Positions 53,601-60,689 of a DNA stretch of 64,000 nt are shown here, one piece after another. Below the pieces are notes generated by a model. It worked only from the letters and a program-made list of their open reading frames with translations, made no database searches and was not told where the DNA came from. Location: assembly GCA_965243175.1 (NCBI GenBank), contig OZ251532.1, forward strand, positions 4,836,001 through 4,900,000, given 5' to 3'. Origin of the DNA: VXYL01 sp965243175. Its GTDB lineage: Bacteria; Pseudomonadota; Gammaproteobacteria; Pseudomonadales; Azotimanducaceae. Position numbers and translations under genes: made by a program. Positions within the stretch are counted from its first letter, which is position 1. Every line of letters begins with the position of its first letter.

Positions 53601-54226
53601 AATCGGGTGGCCGTGCCCGCCAGCCGAGTAGTCATCAGCATGGAGTCGGTATCGACGGCGAAGTGAACCAGCGTGCGCCGCTTGAACTCGAAGATGGGCG
53701 CTCGCGGATCCCTGTCGCGCTGGTACTGCTCCTGAGCATCCTCAGTGTTTGAATCCGTCAGCGGGTTCTTGAGTTCAAGCGTGGCGACCGGAACCCCATT
53801 CACGCTCAGCACCACATCCAGAGACTGTTCGGAGTTCGGGGAGAAGCGCAGTTGCCTGGTGACGCCCACCCGATTGGCCGCGTAGCGAGCGTTCAACTCC
53901 GGGTTCAGCTCGTGCGCCGCCTTGAAGTAGGCGATGCGCAAGCTGCGGCCATAGCACTTGAAGCCATGCCGCAAGACAGCCAGCGCACCCTGATCGTCCA
54001 TCCGCTTGCAGAGATCCGCCAACACCTGCTGGCCAGTCTGCTCGCCAAGCTGCGCTTCCAGCTTGGCCCACTCGGTCGGCTGCGTCTCGCGGATGAAGGA
54101 GAGGGCAACCTCGGGGAAGATAGCGCGTTCCCGGTCGAAGCCGCTGCTGGGAACGGCGACGTAGCCGTTCGCCAGCAGATGCGCCTCAATGACAGCCTCG
54201 AAGGCGGCCTCGGTGGTGCGGTTCAT
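50654..54226 (-). CDS. hsdR: type I restriction endonuclease subunit R with C-terminal LexA/S24-type domain
   Basis: A 1190-residue protein. The nuclease domain has D137 (SLDVVL) and the ELK motif (151-153). The motor has Walker A HSAGSGKSN (near 306), LIDEAHSSQGG, FFAFTATPKHKT, and the late motifs VLLVAEKYQTGFDQP and TLSRLNRTHPHK. The last roughly 150 residues are unlike HsdR: they match the S24/LexA autoprotease. A VAAG site lies near 1056, then VGRSMEPTIPEG (Ser near 1095) and YTVKRYES (Lys near 1141); the A-G to Ser spacing is close to that of LexA. This suggests RecA-stimulated or autonomous self-cleavage; that is inference. The ATG follows GGAGGAGATC. Last gene of the operon. Confidence 0.93.
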   Translation of the reverse strand: MNRTTEAAFEAVIEAHLLANGYVAVPSSGFDRERAIFPEVALSFIRETQPTEWAKLEAQLGEQTGQQVLADLCKRMDDQGALAVLRHGFKCYGRSLRIAYFKAAHELNPELNARYAANRVGVTRQLRFSPNSEQSLDVVLSVNGVPVATLELKNPLTDSNTEDAQEQYQRDRDPRAPIFEFKRRTLVHFAVDTDSMLMTTRLAGTATRFLPFDKGCDGGAGNPPDPQGRSYRTAYLWEEVLERGSLLDLLARFLHLQSDEKRDDQGRKVKAETLIFPRYHQLQAVRLLVDMARREGVGHNALIEHSAGSGKSNTIAWLAHRLASLHDAESARVFDSVIVVTDRIVLDQQLQDTIYQFEHKHGVVRKVDESSRQLAEALESGVPIVITTLQKFPFVSQQLLKMAEERGADASGALPTRRCAVLIDEAHSSQGGETATAMKEVLGGEALRAKAREQAAEEGMAGENMEALFLSMAKRGRQANLSFFAFTATPKHKTLKVFGRDGEATHRYTMRQAIEERFILDVLKSYVSYDRYYKLIKARNDDPNVERKKAASALARFVQLHPHNIAQKTEVMVEHFQASTRHKIRGRAKAMVVTGSRLEAVRYKQSFDRYIQEKGYAIKSLVAFSGTVEDDKAPSVSYTEVAMNGGIRETELPERFASGEYQVLLVAEKYQTGFDQPLLHTLYIDKRLAGIQAVQTLSRLNRTHPHKEDTFVLDFVNDREEIREAFKAYYEGAEMGEEVDPARMYAIKEELDASGIYLAEEVERFCKVFFKPVRKQSRQDHQAMNAALDPAVRRFADRHKEDEKEAELWRGKVQAFRNLYGFLSQVIPYQDSDLERLYTYLRHLSPKLPRRRSGPAYHFDDDVRLTYYRLQKIDEGSIVLDEGVANPLDGPKEVGSGLAREDEAPLSQLIDIINQRFGTDFNNADQLFFDQIVETAMEDESLRETAAVNSAERFEITFKNLVDGLFTERMDQNEEIFIRYMNDAAFRQVVGQWMGAEAYRRLRQLAEAQDAEAPHDRRLTPIEGAPEPQAPPALRLVEGRPEERYVTCIPLVPLSVAAGAFGDPQNVAAEDEWQWVEPNPKRPLTKGMFVARIVGRSMEPTIPEGAHALFRAPVRGTRQGKTVLVQLRDAIDPETGRYTVKRYESEKTASDEWQHAKITLKPNNPDFTPIVLTDLDEDAVQVVAELLAVI

Positions 54227-54356
54227 GAACGATCTCCTCCTCCGTGATGAGTCCCAGCGACGCAACGCCCCTAAGATCCCTCCCGTTGCACCTCACCAAC
54301 ACGACTCCGCGGCGGCAGTCCTGCTCTACCAGTGCCAGCTCGTACTGCGACCCCAT
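54186..54356 (-). CDS. possible small protein before hsdR
   Basis: A 56-codon frame begins at an ATG preceded by AAGGAGGACTTC, an excellent ribosome site, and overlaps the hsdR start by 41 bases. The product (MGSQYELALVEQD, then LRGVASLGLITEEEIVHEP) has no recognised family. It may be a translated leader that couples hsdR expression or a diverged gene. The surrounding 320 bases between ptuB and hsdR hold nothing else visible. Confidence 0.35.
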   Translation of the reverse strand: MGSQYELALVEQDCRRGVVLVRCNGRDLRGVASLGLITEEEIVHEPHHRGRLRGCH

Positions 54357-54546
54357 GAAGTCCTCCTTGAGCACCTGATACCGATGTACCCGCACTGCGT
54401 CAAACCGATCGGATCGTCGTCAACAGCTCCAATCGCGGTCCCGCCAGAATATCTCATCTCCATAAGCAAGAGCAAGGCCATTACGTCGCGCAGAACGCAG
54501 ATCAATCTGAGGCACCGGATATCCGGGCCATAGACGAATGCAGTGC

Positions 54547-55191
54547 TCAATCCCCGTTCATCCTCGCCAATCGCCTTTCTAGCCACCAGATTACGACCGG
54601 GCCGTAAGCATCCATGGGGGAGGCACAAGACAGCTTGTCAATTTTCGCCCTCAGCCTGGAACGAGACATGGACCGCTTTCTCCGCCTACTGACCTCGAAC
54701 CACTTTACGATTCCGTCTTGAACTGCTCTACGGCGGTCCTTGATGTGCGAAACGTTTAGGTTCAAGACGTCGTTTAGCTGATCATCAAAAGTCGCATCTG
54801 TCGATCTGATGGTACCGTCCGCGCCATATTTGATTCGCTCCTCAATGCGACGCCTAGGATCCGCTGGATTCCACTGCAGGTCCCTATTTGCTTTCCTCGT
54901 ATCGCAGTGCTGGACACCATACGGGCTCCCCTCTCCACCCTTGCAAGCACCGAGCAGATTACCGTAGTCCAATTCCTCGTCCGGGTAACGTGACGTGCAG
55001 TGCCAATGTTCAATCTTCATCTTTCCTCCATCTTCGGAAATGCGCCGCATGCAATAGCAGCAAAGGCCCCGCTGCTCATCTACGAGTGCGGCACGAAGAC
55101 CATCCGTGTCTCTGTAGGCGTCGTAGATACCTCCGGTCGCCCTGTGTTTCGCAAGACTATGCGGCTCCTTTCCCTTCAAAATTTGCCTCAT
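54547..55191 (-). CDS. PtuB-like HNH endonuclease (TIGR02646 type)
   Basis: A 214-residue nuclease with the HNH arrangement: CCYCMRRI near residue 44, KIEHWHCTS near 58, DYGNLLGACKGG near 75 and QHCDTRKANRDL near 92. This belongs to the HNH family found with AAA ATPases in Septu systems and some retrons. The ATG overlaps the ATPase stop (55188-55191). Septu PtuB cuts DNA when released from ATPase control during phage infection. Its position between the ATPase and hsdR is unusual. The catalytic H and N are kept. Confidence 0.85.
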   Translation of the reverse strand: MRQILKGKEPHSLAKHRATGGIYDAYRDTDGLRAALVDEQRGLCCYCMRRISEDGGKMKIEHWHCTSRYPDEELDYGNLLGACKGGEGSPYGVQHCDTRKANRDLQWNPADPRRRIEERIKYGADGTIRSTDATFDDQLNDVLNLNVSHIKDRRRAVQDGIVKWFEVSRRRKRSMSRSRLRAKIDKLSCASPMDAYGPVVIWWLERRLARMNGD

Positions 55192-56414
55192 TCATCGCCC
55201 TCCAAAAGAGAAATGAGCGTGTCAAGTCTGACTACATCCGCATCGTTCTCGCCGAGAACATCCTTTATGGACAGAAGTGAATTGCGAGCCTCCTCAAGGT
55301 GATCCTCGTCGATTTGGCGACTAACCTGAGCTAGTACGACTTGAACCTTTCCCGTTCGAGGCTCGGTACCCATGATTTCCTCCAGTACGCGGCTGGAATC
55401 AACCCCGTAGGAATGAGCGGGTGAGTATACCCCATCTTCCGAGATAATATGAACGCGATGCGCCTCCAGCTCGCCGACAATTTGCGGCGAATGCGTAGTT
55501 GCAATAAATTGACATTTGGGGAATGCCTTCGTAAGGTTAGCTACGACTTCGCGCTGCCATTTTGGATGCAGGTGGAGTTCCAGCTCGTCGATCAAAACAA
55601 CGGCCTCCGCCTCGGCGGTAGGACTCTCCATCAACGGGTTAGCTTGCACCAGCCGCCTAGTCAAGTCGACCACCATCGACAACAGGCTACGCTCTCCATC
55701 AGACAGTTGGCTCACGCTAAGCTCGACACCTTCATGGTCGATCAGCAACTCCACGCGCTTGGCGTTACTTGCTCGAAGATTGTCATATCCAGGAAGGATG
55801 GCAGAAACGGTCCTCTCAAGCTCCTGCAAGACACGTCTGACCGACGGCCGTTCCGAACTGACCTGCTGCTGCGAGCGCATCCACTCTGCAAACTCTCGAA
55901 CGTTCAGTTCTCGGTCGGCGAACGCCCGCGCAATCGCCGCCCGAGTGCCACCCGCTGCTTGTCCTTTCGCCACTGCCCGGTTAGAAGCAAAGGCCCTGCG
56001 AGTGGAAAAGAAGACGCCAAGTGGCGAGCCGCTCGGATCTGCCACTTTATCGGGATCGATCCCATCGCCCGTAATCGTCTGTATCGATGGATTTCGCCTA
56101 GAGTTCCACTCTCGAACCGGATGAATGTCGACTCTAGCGTATGTGGTATACTCCGACTTGCCGTACCGCAACTTGCAGACCAGATTTAGCATATCAGTTC
56201 CAACATGCACGTCAGAGGTGCCGAAACCTTTGTGTTCCGCATTAGTGTCATAGGCGTGCCTTATCACGCTCGACAAGCAGACGCCCAGAGCGTCGAGCAC
56301 GGTGGTTTTGCCAACGCCGTTCACGCCTACTATCAAGTTGAAGCCGGGCCTGAAATCGAACTCGGCCATCCGTATGGCCCGAACGTTCGCGAGCTTTAGA
56401 TGCGTCACCCTCAT
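55188..56414 (-). CDS. PtuA-like AAA ATPase (Septu-type)
   Basis: A 408-residue SMC/RecF-like ATPase. Walker A is GVNGVGKTTVLDAL (near 30), the signature is SQLSDGERSLLSMVVDL (near 235), Walker B is AVVLIDELELHLHPKWQ (near 276) and the H-loop is FIATTHSPQIVGE. The paired HNH gene downstream makes this a Septu-type complex, in which the ATPase restrains the nuclease. The ATG overlaps the hsdS stop by four bases (56411-56414), so translation is coupled to the restriction operon. Confidence 0.87.
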   Translation of the reverse strand: MRVTHLKLANVRAIRMAEFDFRPGFNLIVGVNGVGKTTVLDALGVCLSSVIRHAYDTNAEHKGFGTSDVHVGTDMLNLVCKLRYGKSEYTTYARVDIHPVREWNSRRNPSIQTITGDGIDPDKVADPSGSPLGVFFSTRRAFASNRAVAKGQAAGGTRAAIARAFADRELNVREFAEWMRSQQQVSSERPSVRRVLQELERTVSAILPGYDNLRASNAKRVELLIDHEGVELSVSQLSDGERSLLSMVVDLTRRLVQANPLMESPTAEAEAVVLIDELELHLHPKWQREVVANLTKAFPKCQFIATTHSPQIVGELEAHRVHIISEDGVYSPAHSYGVDSSRVLEEIMGTEPRTGKVQVVLAQVSRQIDEDHLEEARNSLLSIKDVLGENDADVVRLDTLISLLEGDE

Positions 56415-57724
56415 GTTGTGCTCCCCAAGTCCAGTTTTCCAGCAACCGCATCGGATATAACGGCAGCACGGCGTTCCTTGATGATGGAGATTGTCCTCTC
56501 CACCGCAGATTGACAGGACTCCGTCTTCGCTACGGCGGCAGTCACTTGGCTGAGTATCTCATCCTGTTCGTTCAACGGTGGAACCGGGACACGCAAATTC
56601 GCAATCTGCTCGCAGGTCAGCGCGCCCTTGGTCCCGCCGGCATCGTCGCTGATACTCCTGAGAAAATCGTAGGCGGCGACAAGCACCCACCTCAGAAACC
56701 AAGGTCTAAAGCGGTCCCTCGGCTGAATGAACGCCAAGTGTTGACTGATGGTGGCGTCAATTGACAGCACGGACGCTCTTCCCCTAGTCTTCCCTTGGCC
56801 GGTAATCGCGATCAGGACAGCCCCCCTTCTAACGATCGGAAGATGACATCGGCGAATGGCGAGTTTCGTCACGAATTGGTCTGCGGAAGTGATCTCCGGC
56901 CGCTTGACGACGCCGCTATTGAGCCAAGGAACGTCTTCATTAGCCCAATAGGACTCATTGCTGCGGCTAGGAGTTGATCCGTTGCCAACGGTTGCTAGGT
57001 GCCCGAGCTTCCATATCTCCCAATGCTCTGGCACTTCATTCAGCCAAACGATGCCAGAGTCGCGCAAAGGCGCGGATGGATGCAAGCCGCGGGTGACGGC
57101 GCGGGTGATGAACGTCCGGCGTTTCTCTGCAAGCAACGGGAGCAGGCGTTTCTGCGCTAACGTTAGGGCGTCCAGCCGGGCTGTTTCCCGATCGAGGTAG
57201 TCAGCGATGGCGATTTGCGTAGGGAGTGGCGGTAGGGGAAGGACAATCTTGCCAATCTCGTACTTCGGCAACCCGTATCTAGTCATTCCTTTGGCGGCGA
57301 GCTCAAGTTGCACCTGCGCTTGCCTTGCTTGAAGAAGGCGGAGCAAGAAGCGGCCGGACATGACGCCGGCCTTCGGGCGTAGCAGCGCCAAGTGATAGCC
57401 GCACAGAAGATCATCGGCGGTTTCTATCACCAAGGCCGGAACCCCAATGTCCTCCCAAGTTTCCGAATCCTTCGTGATGACGACGTCGCCAACGGACAAC
57501 CTAAAGCGCTCAATCTCCAGCTTCGACGCGGTGGCCTGCATAAGGTCCAAACCCAGATGAATGAACTCGTTATTGTACACATCAGTATAGTTACACAGTT
57601 GCACAGGGGCTTCCTTCGCACCAGTGACTTTATCAACGTTGCTGACGCGGCAATCGGCGACTGCTCGCAATGGTCCGACATCCCAGGCTTTTGGGAGGTC
57701 ACTTATCCAATCCAAGTGATTCAT
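56411..57724 (-). CDS. hsdS: type I restriction-modification specificity subunit S
   Basis: A 437-residue specificity protein with two target-recognition domains. The first ends at VLPLPPLPTQIAIADYLDRE and the second at LRVPVPPLNEQDEILSQV; each is followed by a long coiled-coil helix that holds the two half-site readers apart. Together they define a bipartite target for methylation and cleavage. The recognition sequence cannot be predicted. The ATG overlaps the hsdM stop, and the stop overlaps the PtuA start. The base composition is lower in GC than the flanking genes, as expected for a diversifying gene. Confidence 0.93.
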   Translation of the reverse strand: MNHLDWISDLPKAWDVGPLRAVADCRVSNVDKVTGAKEAPVQLCNYTDVYNNEFIHLGLDLMQATASKLEIERFRLSVGDVVITKDSETWEDIGVPALVIETADDLLCGYHLALLRPKAGVMSGRFLLRLLQARQAQVQLELAAKGMTRYGLPKYEIGKIVLPLPPLPTQIAIADYLDRETARLDALTLAQKRLLPLLAEKRRTFITRAVTRGLHPSAPLRDSGIVWLNEVPEHWEIWKLGHLATVGNGSTPSRSNESYWANEDVPWLNSGVVKRPEITSADQFVTKLAIRRCHLPIVRRGAVLIAITGQGKTRGRASVLSIDATISQHLAFIQPRDRFRPWFLRWVLVAAYDFLRSISDDAGGTKGALTCEQIANLRVPVPPLNEQDEILSQVTAAVAKTESCQSAVERTISIIKERRAAVISDAVAGKLDLGSTT

Positions 57725-59712
57725 CCAACTACCTTTTGCAGGAGGTCGATCATCTTTGCTTCGGCCTCCCTTAAATCCGCGTCAATCTCCTCTAGCGGCC
57801 TTGGTGGCGTGTAATTGTAGAACTGCCGGTTGAAGTTAATCTCGTACCCCACCCGGTCTTTGCTCCGGTCCATCCAAGCATCAGGTACATGGGGTAGCAC
57901 CTCGCGCTCGAAGTAGGCATCAACATCCTCGGGAAGCGGAACCCGTTCCTGGTCGCGGAGGTCAGGATCGGGTTCGGGCTCTTGGGCGGCCGCATCCTTC
58001 GCTACGGCTACCGCTTCCGGGTCCTTCTCGGTGAAGACGTAACGGAATACCTCCCACTCCTTCTTCTTCCACCGAGACCCTTGTTCGCATAGCAACTCGC
58101 CGATGCGCTGCCGCACCTCAACCCAGTCAGGCATGGGGTTGCGGCCAAGGGCTTTGTCGATGGCTTGAATGTCGTCCAGCAACCACGGGCAGGCGTCCAA
58201 GAAGCGGGATTTGCGGTCAACGTCCATCTGATAGCGTAGCCGCAAGGGGCGTTCGACCGTCACGCGGGTGTAGCCGAAGTCCGCGCCCTTGAATATCTTG
58301 GAGCGCTTGCCGCGCCTGAACCCTCCGTAGAGGCGCACGACCTGTTCGATTTGCTGTTCCGACAAATGGCGGCGCTTGTCGCCTAGGCTGCGCTTGCTGT
58401 CGGCGCTGCCGCCGGGGGTCCAGAGGTCGCGGGCGTCCAGCAGTTGAATCTTGCCCTTGCGCCGTCGCTCCTTGTGGTTGGTGACGATCCAGATGTAGGT
58501 GCCGATGCCGGTGTTGTAGAACATCTGCTCCGGCAGGGCGACGATGGCTTCCAGCCAGTCGTTCTCGATGATCCAGCGGCGGATGTTGCTCTCGCCTGAG
58601 CCAGCGCCACCGATGAAGAGCGGAGAGCCGGAGAAGACGATGGCGAGGCGGGCGCCGTGCTTGCGTTTCTCCGGGCACACCGGCTCGAACTTGTCGATCA
58701 GGTGTTGCAGGAACAGCAGCGAGCCGTCGTTCACGCGGGGCAGCCCGGCGCCGAAGCGGCCGGCGTGGCCCCGTGCCTGGTGTTCGCGCTTGATCGACGG
58801 GGCCTGCTGCTTCCAATCCACGCCGAACGGCGGGTTGGTGAGGAAGTAGTCGAAGGTCTGACCGTCGAATTGATCGTCCGTCAGGCTGTCGCCCAATCGC
58901 ACGTTGTCTTCGCCGCCGTTGTGGTCCACCTGCTTCATCAGCATGTCCGAGGCGGCGATGGCGTAGGCGCGGGGGTTGTAGTCCTGCCCGTAGACGTACA
59001 GCCGCGCCTGCTCGTGGTGGTCGCGCAAATAGCTCTGCGCCTCGGCCAACATGCCGCCGGTGCCGCAGGCCGGGTCGAGCAGTGTGCGCACGATGCCGGG
59101 CTTGGCCAGCAGTTCGTCGTCGTTGATGAACAGCAGGCTCACCATCAGGCGGATGACTTCGCGGGGCGTGAAGTGGTCGCCGGCGGTTTCGTTGGCGAGT
59201 TCGTTGAAGCGGCGGATCAGGTTCTCGAAGATGAGGCCCATCTGCTCGTTCGGCACTCGGTCCGGGTGCAAATCCACGTCGCGGAACTCGGAGACGACCA
59301 ACCAGAGGACGTTGGCCTCCGCCATCTTCTGGATTTCAACGCCGAAGTCGAAGTAGTCCACGAAGATGCGGCGCACGTCGGCGGAGAAGCCTTGGATGTA
59401 GCTGGTGAGGTGCGCGGCGACGTTGTCCGGGTCGCCTTGCAGCTTCTCGAAATCCAAGGGGGAGCGGTTGTGAAAGCGCTGGCCGGCAGCGTGGTTCAGC
59501 ACCTTCTCCAACGCATCCCCCTTCAGCTTGCCGCCCTTGCGCCGCTTGTGTTCCGCCAGCACCTTGGCCTTGGTGGGCGCCAGCACGCAGTCGAAGCGGC
59601 GCAGCACCGTCATCGGCAGCATCACGCGCTCGTACTGCGGCGGGCGGTAGGGGCCGCGCAGCAGGTCGGCGATCTGCCAGATCAGGTTGGCGAAGTAGCT
59701 GTGGTCGCGCAT
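57721..59712 (-). CDS. hsdM: type I restriction-modification adenine methyltransferase subunit M
   Basis: A 663-residue N6-adenine methyltransferase. The N-terminal helical domain begins YFANLIWQIADLLRGPY, motif I is LDPACGTGGMLAEA (near 214) and motif IV is LTNPPFGVDW (near 288). The C-terminal portion extends beyond the typical 500-odd residues, with GYEINFNRQFYNYTPPRPLE, a common long form. The ATG at 59712 gives the conserved start; upstream in-frame codons lack a ribosome site. First gene of the hsdM-hsdS-ptuA-ptuB-hsdR operon. Confidence 0.94.
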   Translation of the reverse strand: MRDHSYFANLIWQIADLLRGPYRPPQYERVMLPMTVLRRFDCVLAPTKAKVLAEHKRRKGGKLKGDALEKVLNHAAGQRFHNRSPLDFEKLQGDPDNVAAHLTSYIQGFSADVRRIFVDYFDFGVEIQKMAEANVLWLVVSEFRDVDLHPDRVPNEQMGLIFENLIRRFNELANETAGDHFTPREVIRLMVSLLFINDDELLAKPGIVRTLLDPACGTGGMLAEAQSYLRDHHEQARLYVYGQDYNPRAYAIAASDMLMKQVDHNGGEDNVRLGDSLTDDQFDGQTFDYFLTNPPFGVDWKQQAPSIKREHQARGHAGRFGAGLPRVNDGSLLFLQHLIDKFEPVCPEKRKHGARLAIVFSGSPLFIGGAGSGESNIRRWIIENDWLEAIVALPEQMFYNTGIGTYIWIVTNHKERRRKGKIQLLDARDLWTPGGSADSKRSLGDKRRHLSEQQIEQVVRLYGGFRRGKRSKIFKGADFGYTRVTVERPLRLRYQMDVDRKSRFLDACPWLLDDIQAIDKALGRNPMPDWVEVRQRIGELLCEQGSRWKKKEWEVFRYVFTEKDPEAVAVAKDAAAQEPEPDPDLRDQERVPLPEDVDAYFEREVLPHVPDAWMDRSKDRVGYEINFNRQFYNYTPPRPLEEIDADLREAEAKMIDLLQKVVG

Positions 59713-59850
59713 TGCCTGAGGGTTGAAGGCTGGGGTTGAAGGCGAGCGTATGATGCCACAGCCGTGCTTGACGGGCAGGCGTTCGATCACGCGATGCCAG
59801 AGCCCAGCGCCAGTCTTCGGACTCGCATGGCGTCGGGCAGTTCCGGCGAA

Positions 59851-59880
59851 TTAGCCAGCGCCGCAGAGGGGCGCTATGAT
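59851..59880 (+). promoter_or_regulatory. candidate promoter of cpdA
   Basis: TTAGCC (59851-59856) and TATGAT (59875-59880) are spaced by 18 bases, some 55 bases before the cpdA GTG start. The -10 matches well and the -35 poorly. The 224-base gap between the divergent hsdM and cpdA genes shows no other feature. Confidence 0.35.
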
Positions 59881-59936
59881 TGGCGCGAAAGGCGGCGGCT
59901 TCGGCAGCGTTCCGAGGCCCATTTTGGAGCAGGGAA

Positions 59937-60689
59937 GTGCTTCACATCTTGCAGGTAACGGATTGCCACCTGTTTGCGGAACCACGCGATACGCTGCTCG
60001 GCGTGTGCTGCCATGCCAGCTTGAGCGCCGTGCTCGAGGCGGCTTGCGGGGAGCGTCGGCCGGATGCGGTGCTCGCGACCGGGGACATCGCGCAGCAGCC
60101 GGGGGCGGAGACGTATCGGCTGTTCCTCGCCACGCTGCGGGGGTGGTTCGACGGGCCGCTGCTGTGCGTGCCCGGCAACCACGATCTCGGTGCGCCGTTC
60201 GGCGCCGAACTGCCGACCGACGATCTGGAACTCGGCGATTGGCGGCTGGTGGGCGTCGATACGCACGTCGATGGCGAAGTGGGCGGAGTGGTTGGCGATA
60301 GCGAGCTGCGGCGGCTGCGAGGGCGGCTGGAAGGCCATGCCTTGGTCGCCGGGCACCACTGCCCGGTGAGTACCGGCTGCGCGTGGCTGGACGAACATCG
60401 CATTGCGAACGGCAATGCGCTGCTCGATGCGCTCGCCGAAGCGAACGCCTACGCCTTCGGGCACATTCATCAGCCCTTCGAGCGGCCGGCGAGCATCGGG
60501 CCGGCGCTCTACGGAACGCCCTCCACCTGCTTCCAGTTCGCCGTCGACTCGCCCACCTTCGCCATCGACACCGCCCAACCGGGCTATCGCTGGCTGCACC
60601 TCGCGGACGACGGCACGGTGACCACCGAGGTGCGCCGCGCCGAGAACTTCCAACTGACCATCGATCTCAGGGACCGAGACCGCCGATGA
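59937..60689 (+). CDS. cpdA: 3',5'-cyclic-AMP phosphodiesterase (CpdA-like)
   Basis: A 250-residue calcineurin-type metallophosphoesterase. Metal-site motifs are VTDCHLF (residues 7-13), ATGDIAQQPG near 47, VPGNHD near 77, AGHHCP near 143 and FGHIHQPFE near 179. CpdA lowers cAMP and affects CRP signalling. The GTG after AGCAGGGAA starts the domain; an earlier ATG at 59880 is possible. Its stop overlaps parE (ATGA), as in other gammaproteobacteria where cpdA sits upstream of parE. Confidence 0.93.
   Translation: MLHILQVTDCHLFAEPRDTLLGVCCHASLSAVLEAACGERRPDAVLATGDIAQQPGAETYRLFLATLRGWFDGPLLCVPGNHDLGAPFGAELPTDDLELGDWRLVGVDTHVDGEVGGVVGDSELRRLRGRLEGHALVAGHHCPVSTGCAWLDEHRIANGNALLDALAEANAYAFGHIHQPFERPASIGPALYGTPSTCFQFAVDSPTFAIDTAQPGYRWLHLADDGTVTTEVRRAENFQLTIDLRDRDRR

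Noticed and set aside
51653..53752. 699-codon plus-strand frame opposite hsdR
   Set aside because: Antisense to hsdR, whose helicase motifs are unambiguous.
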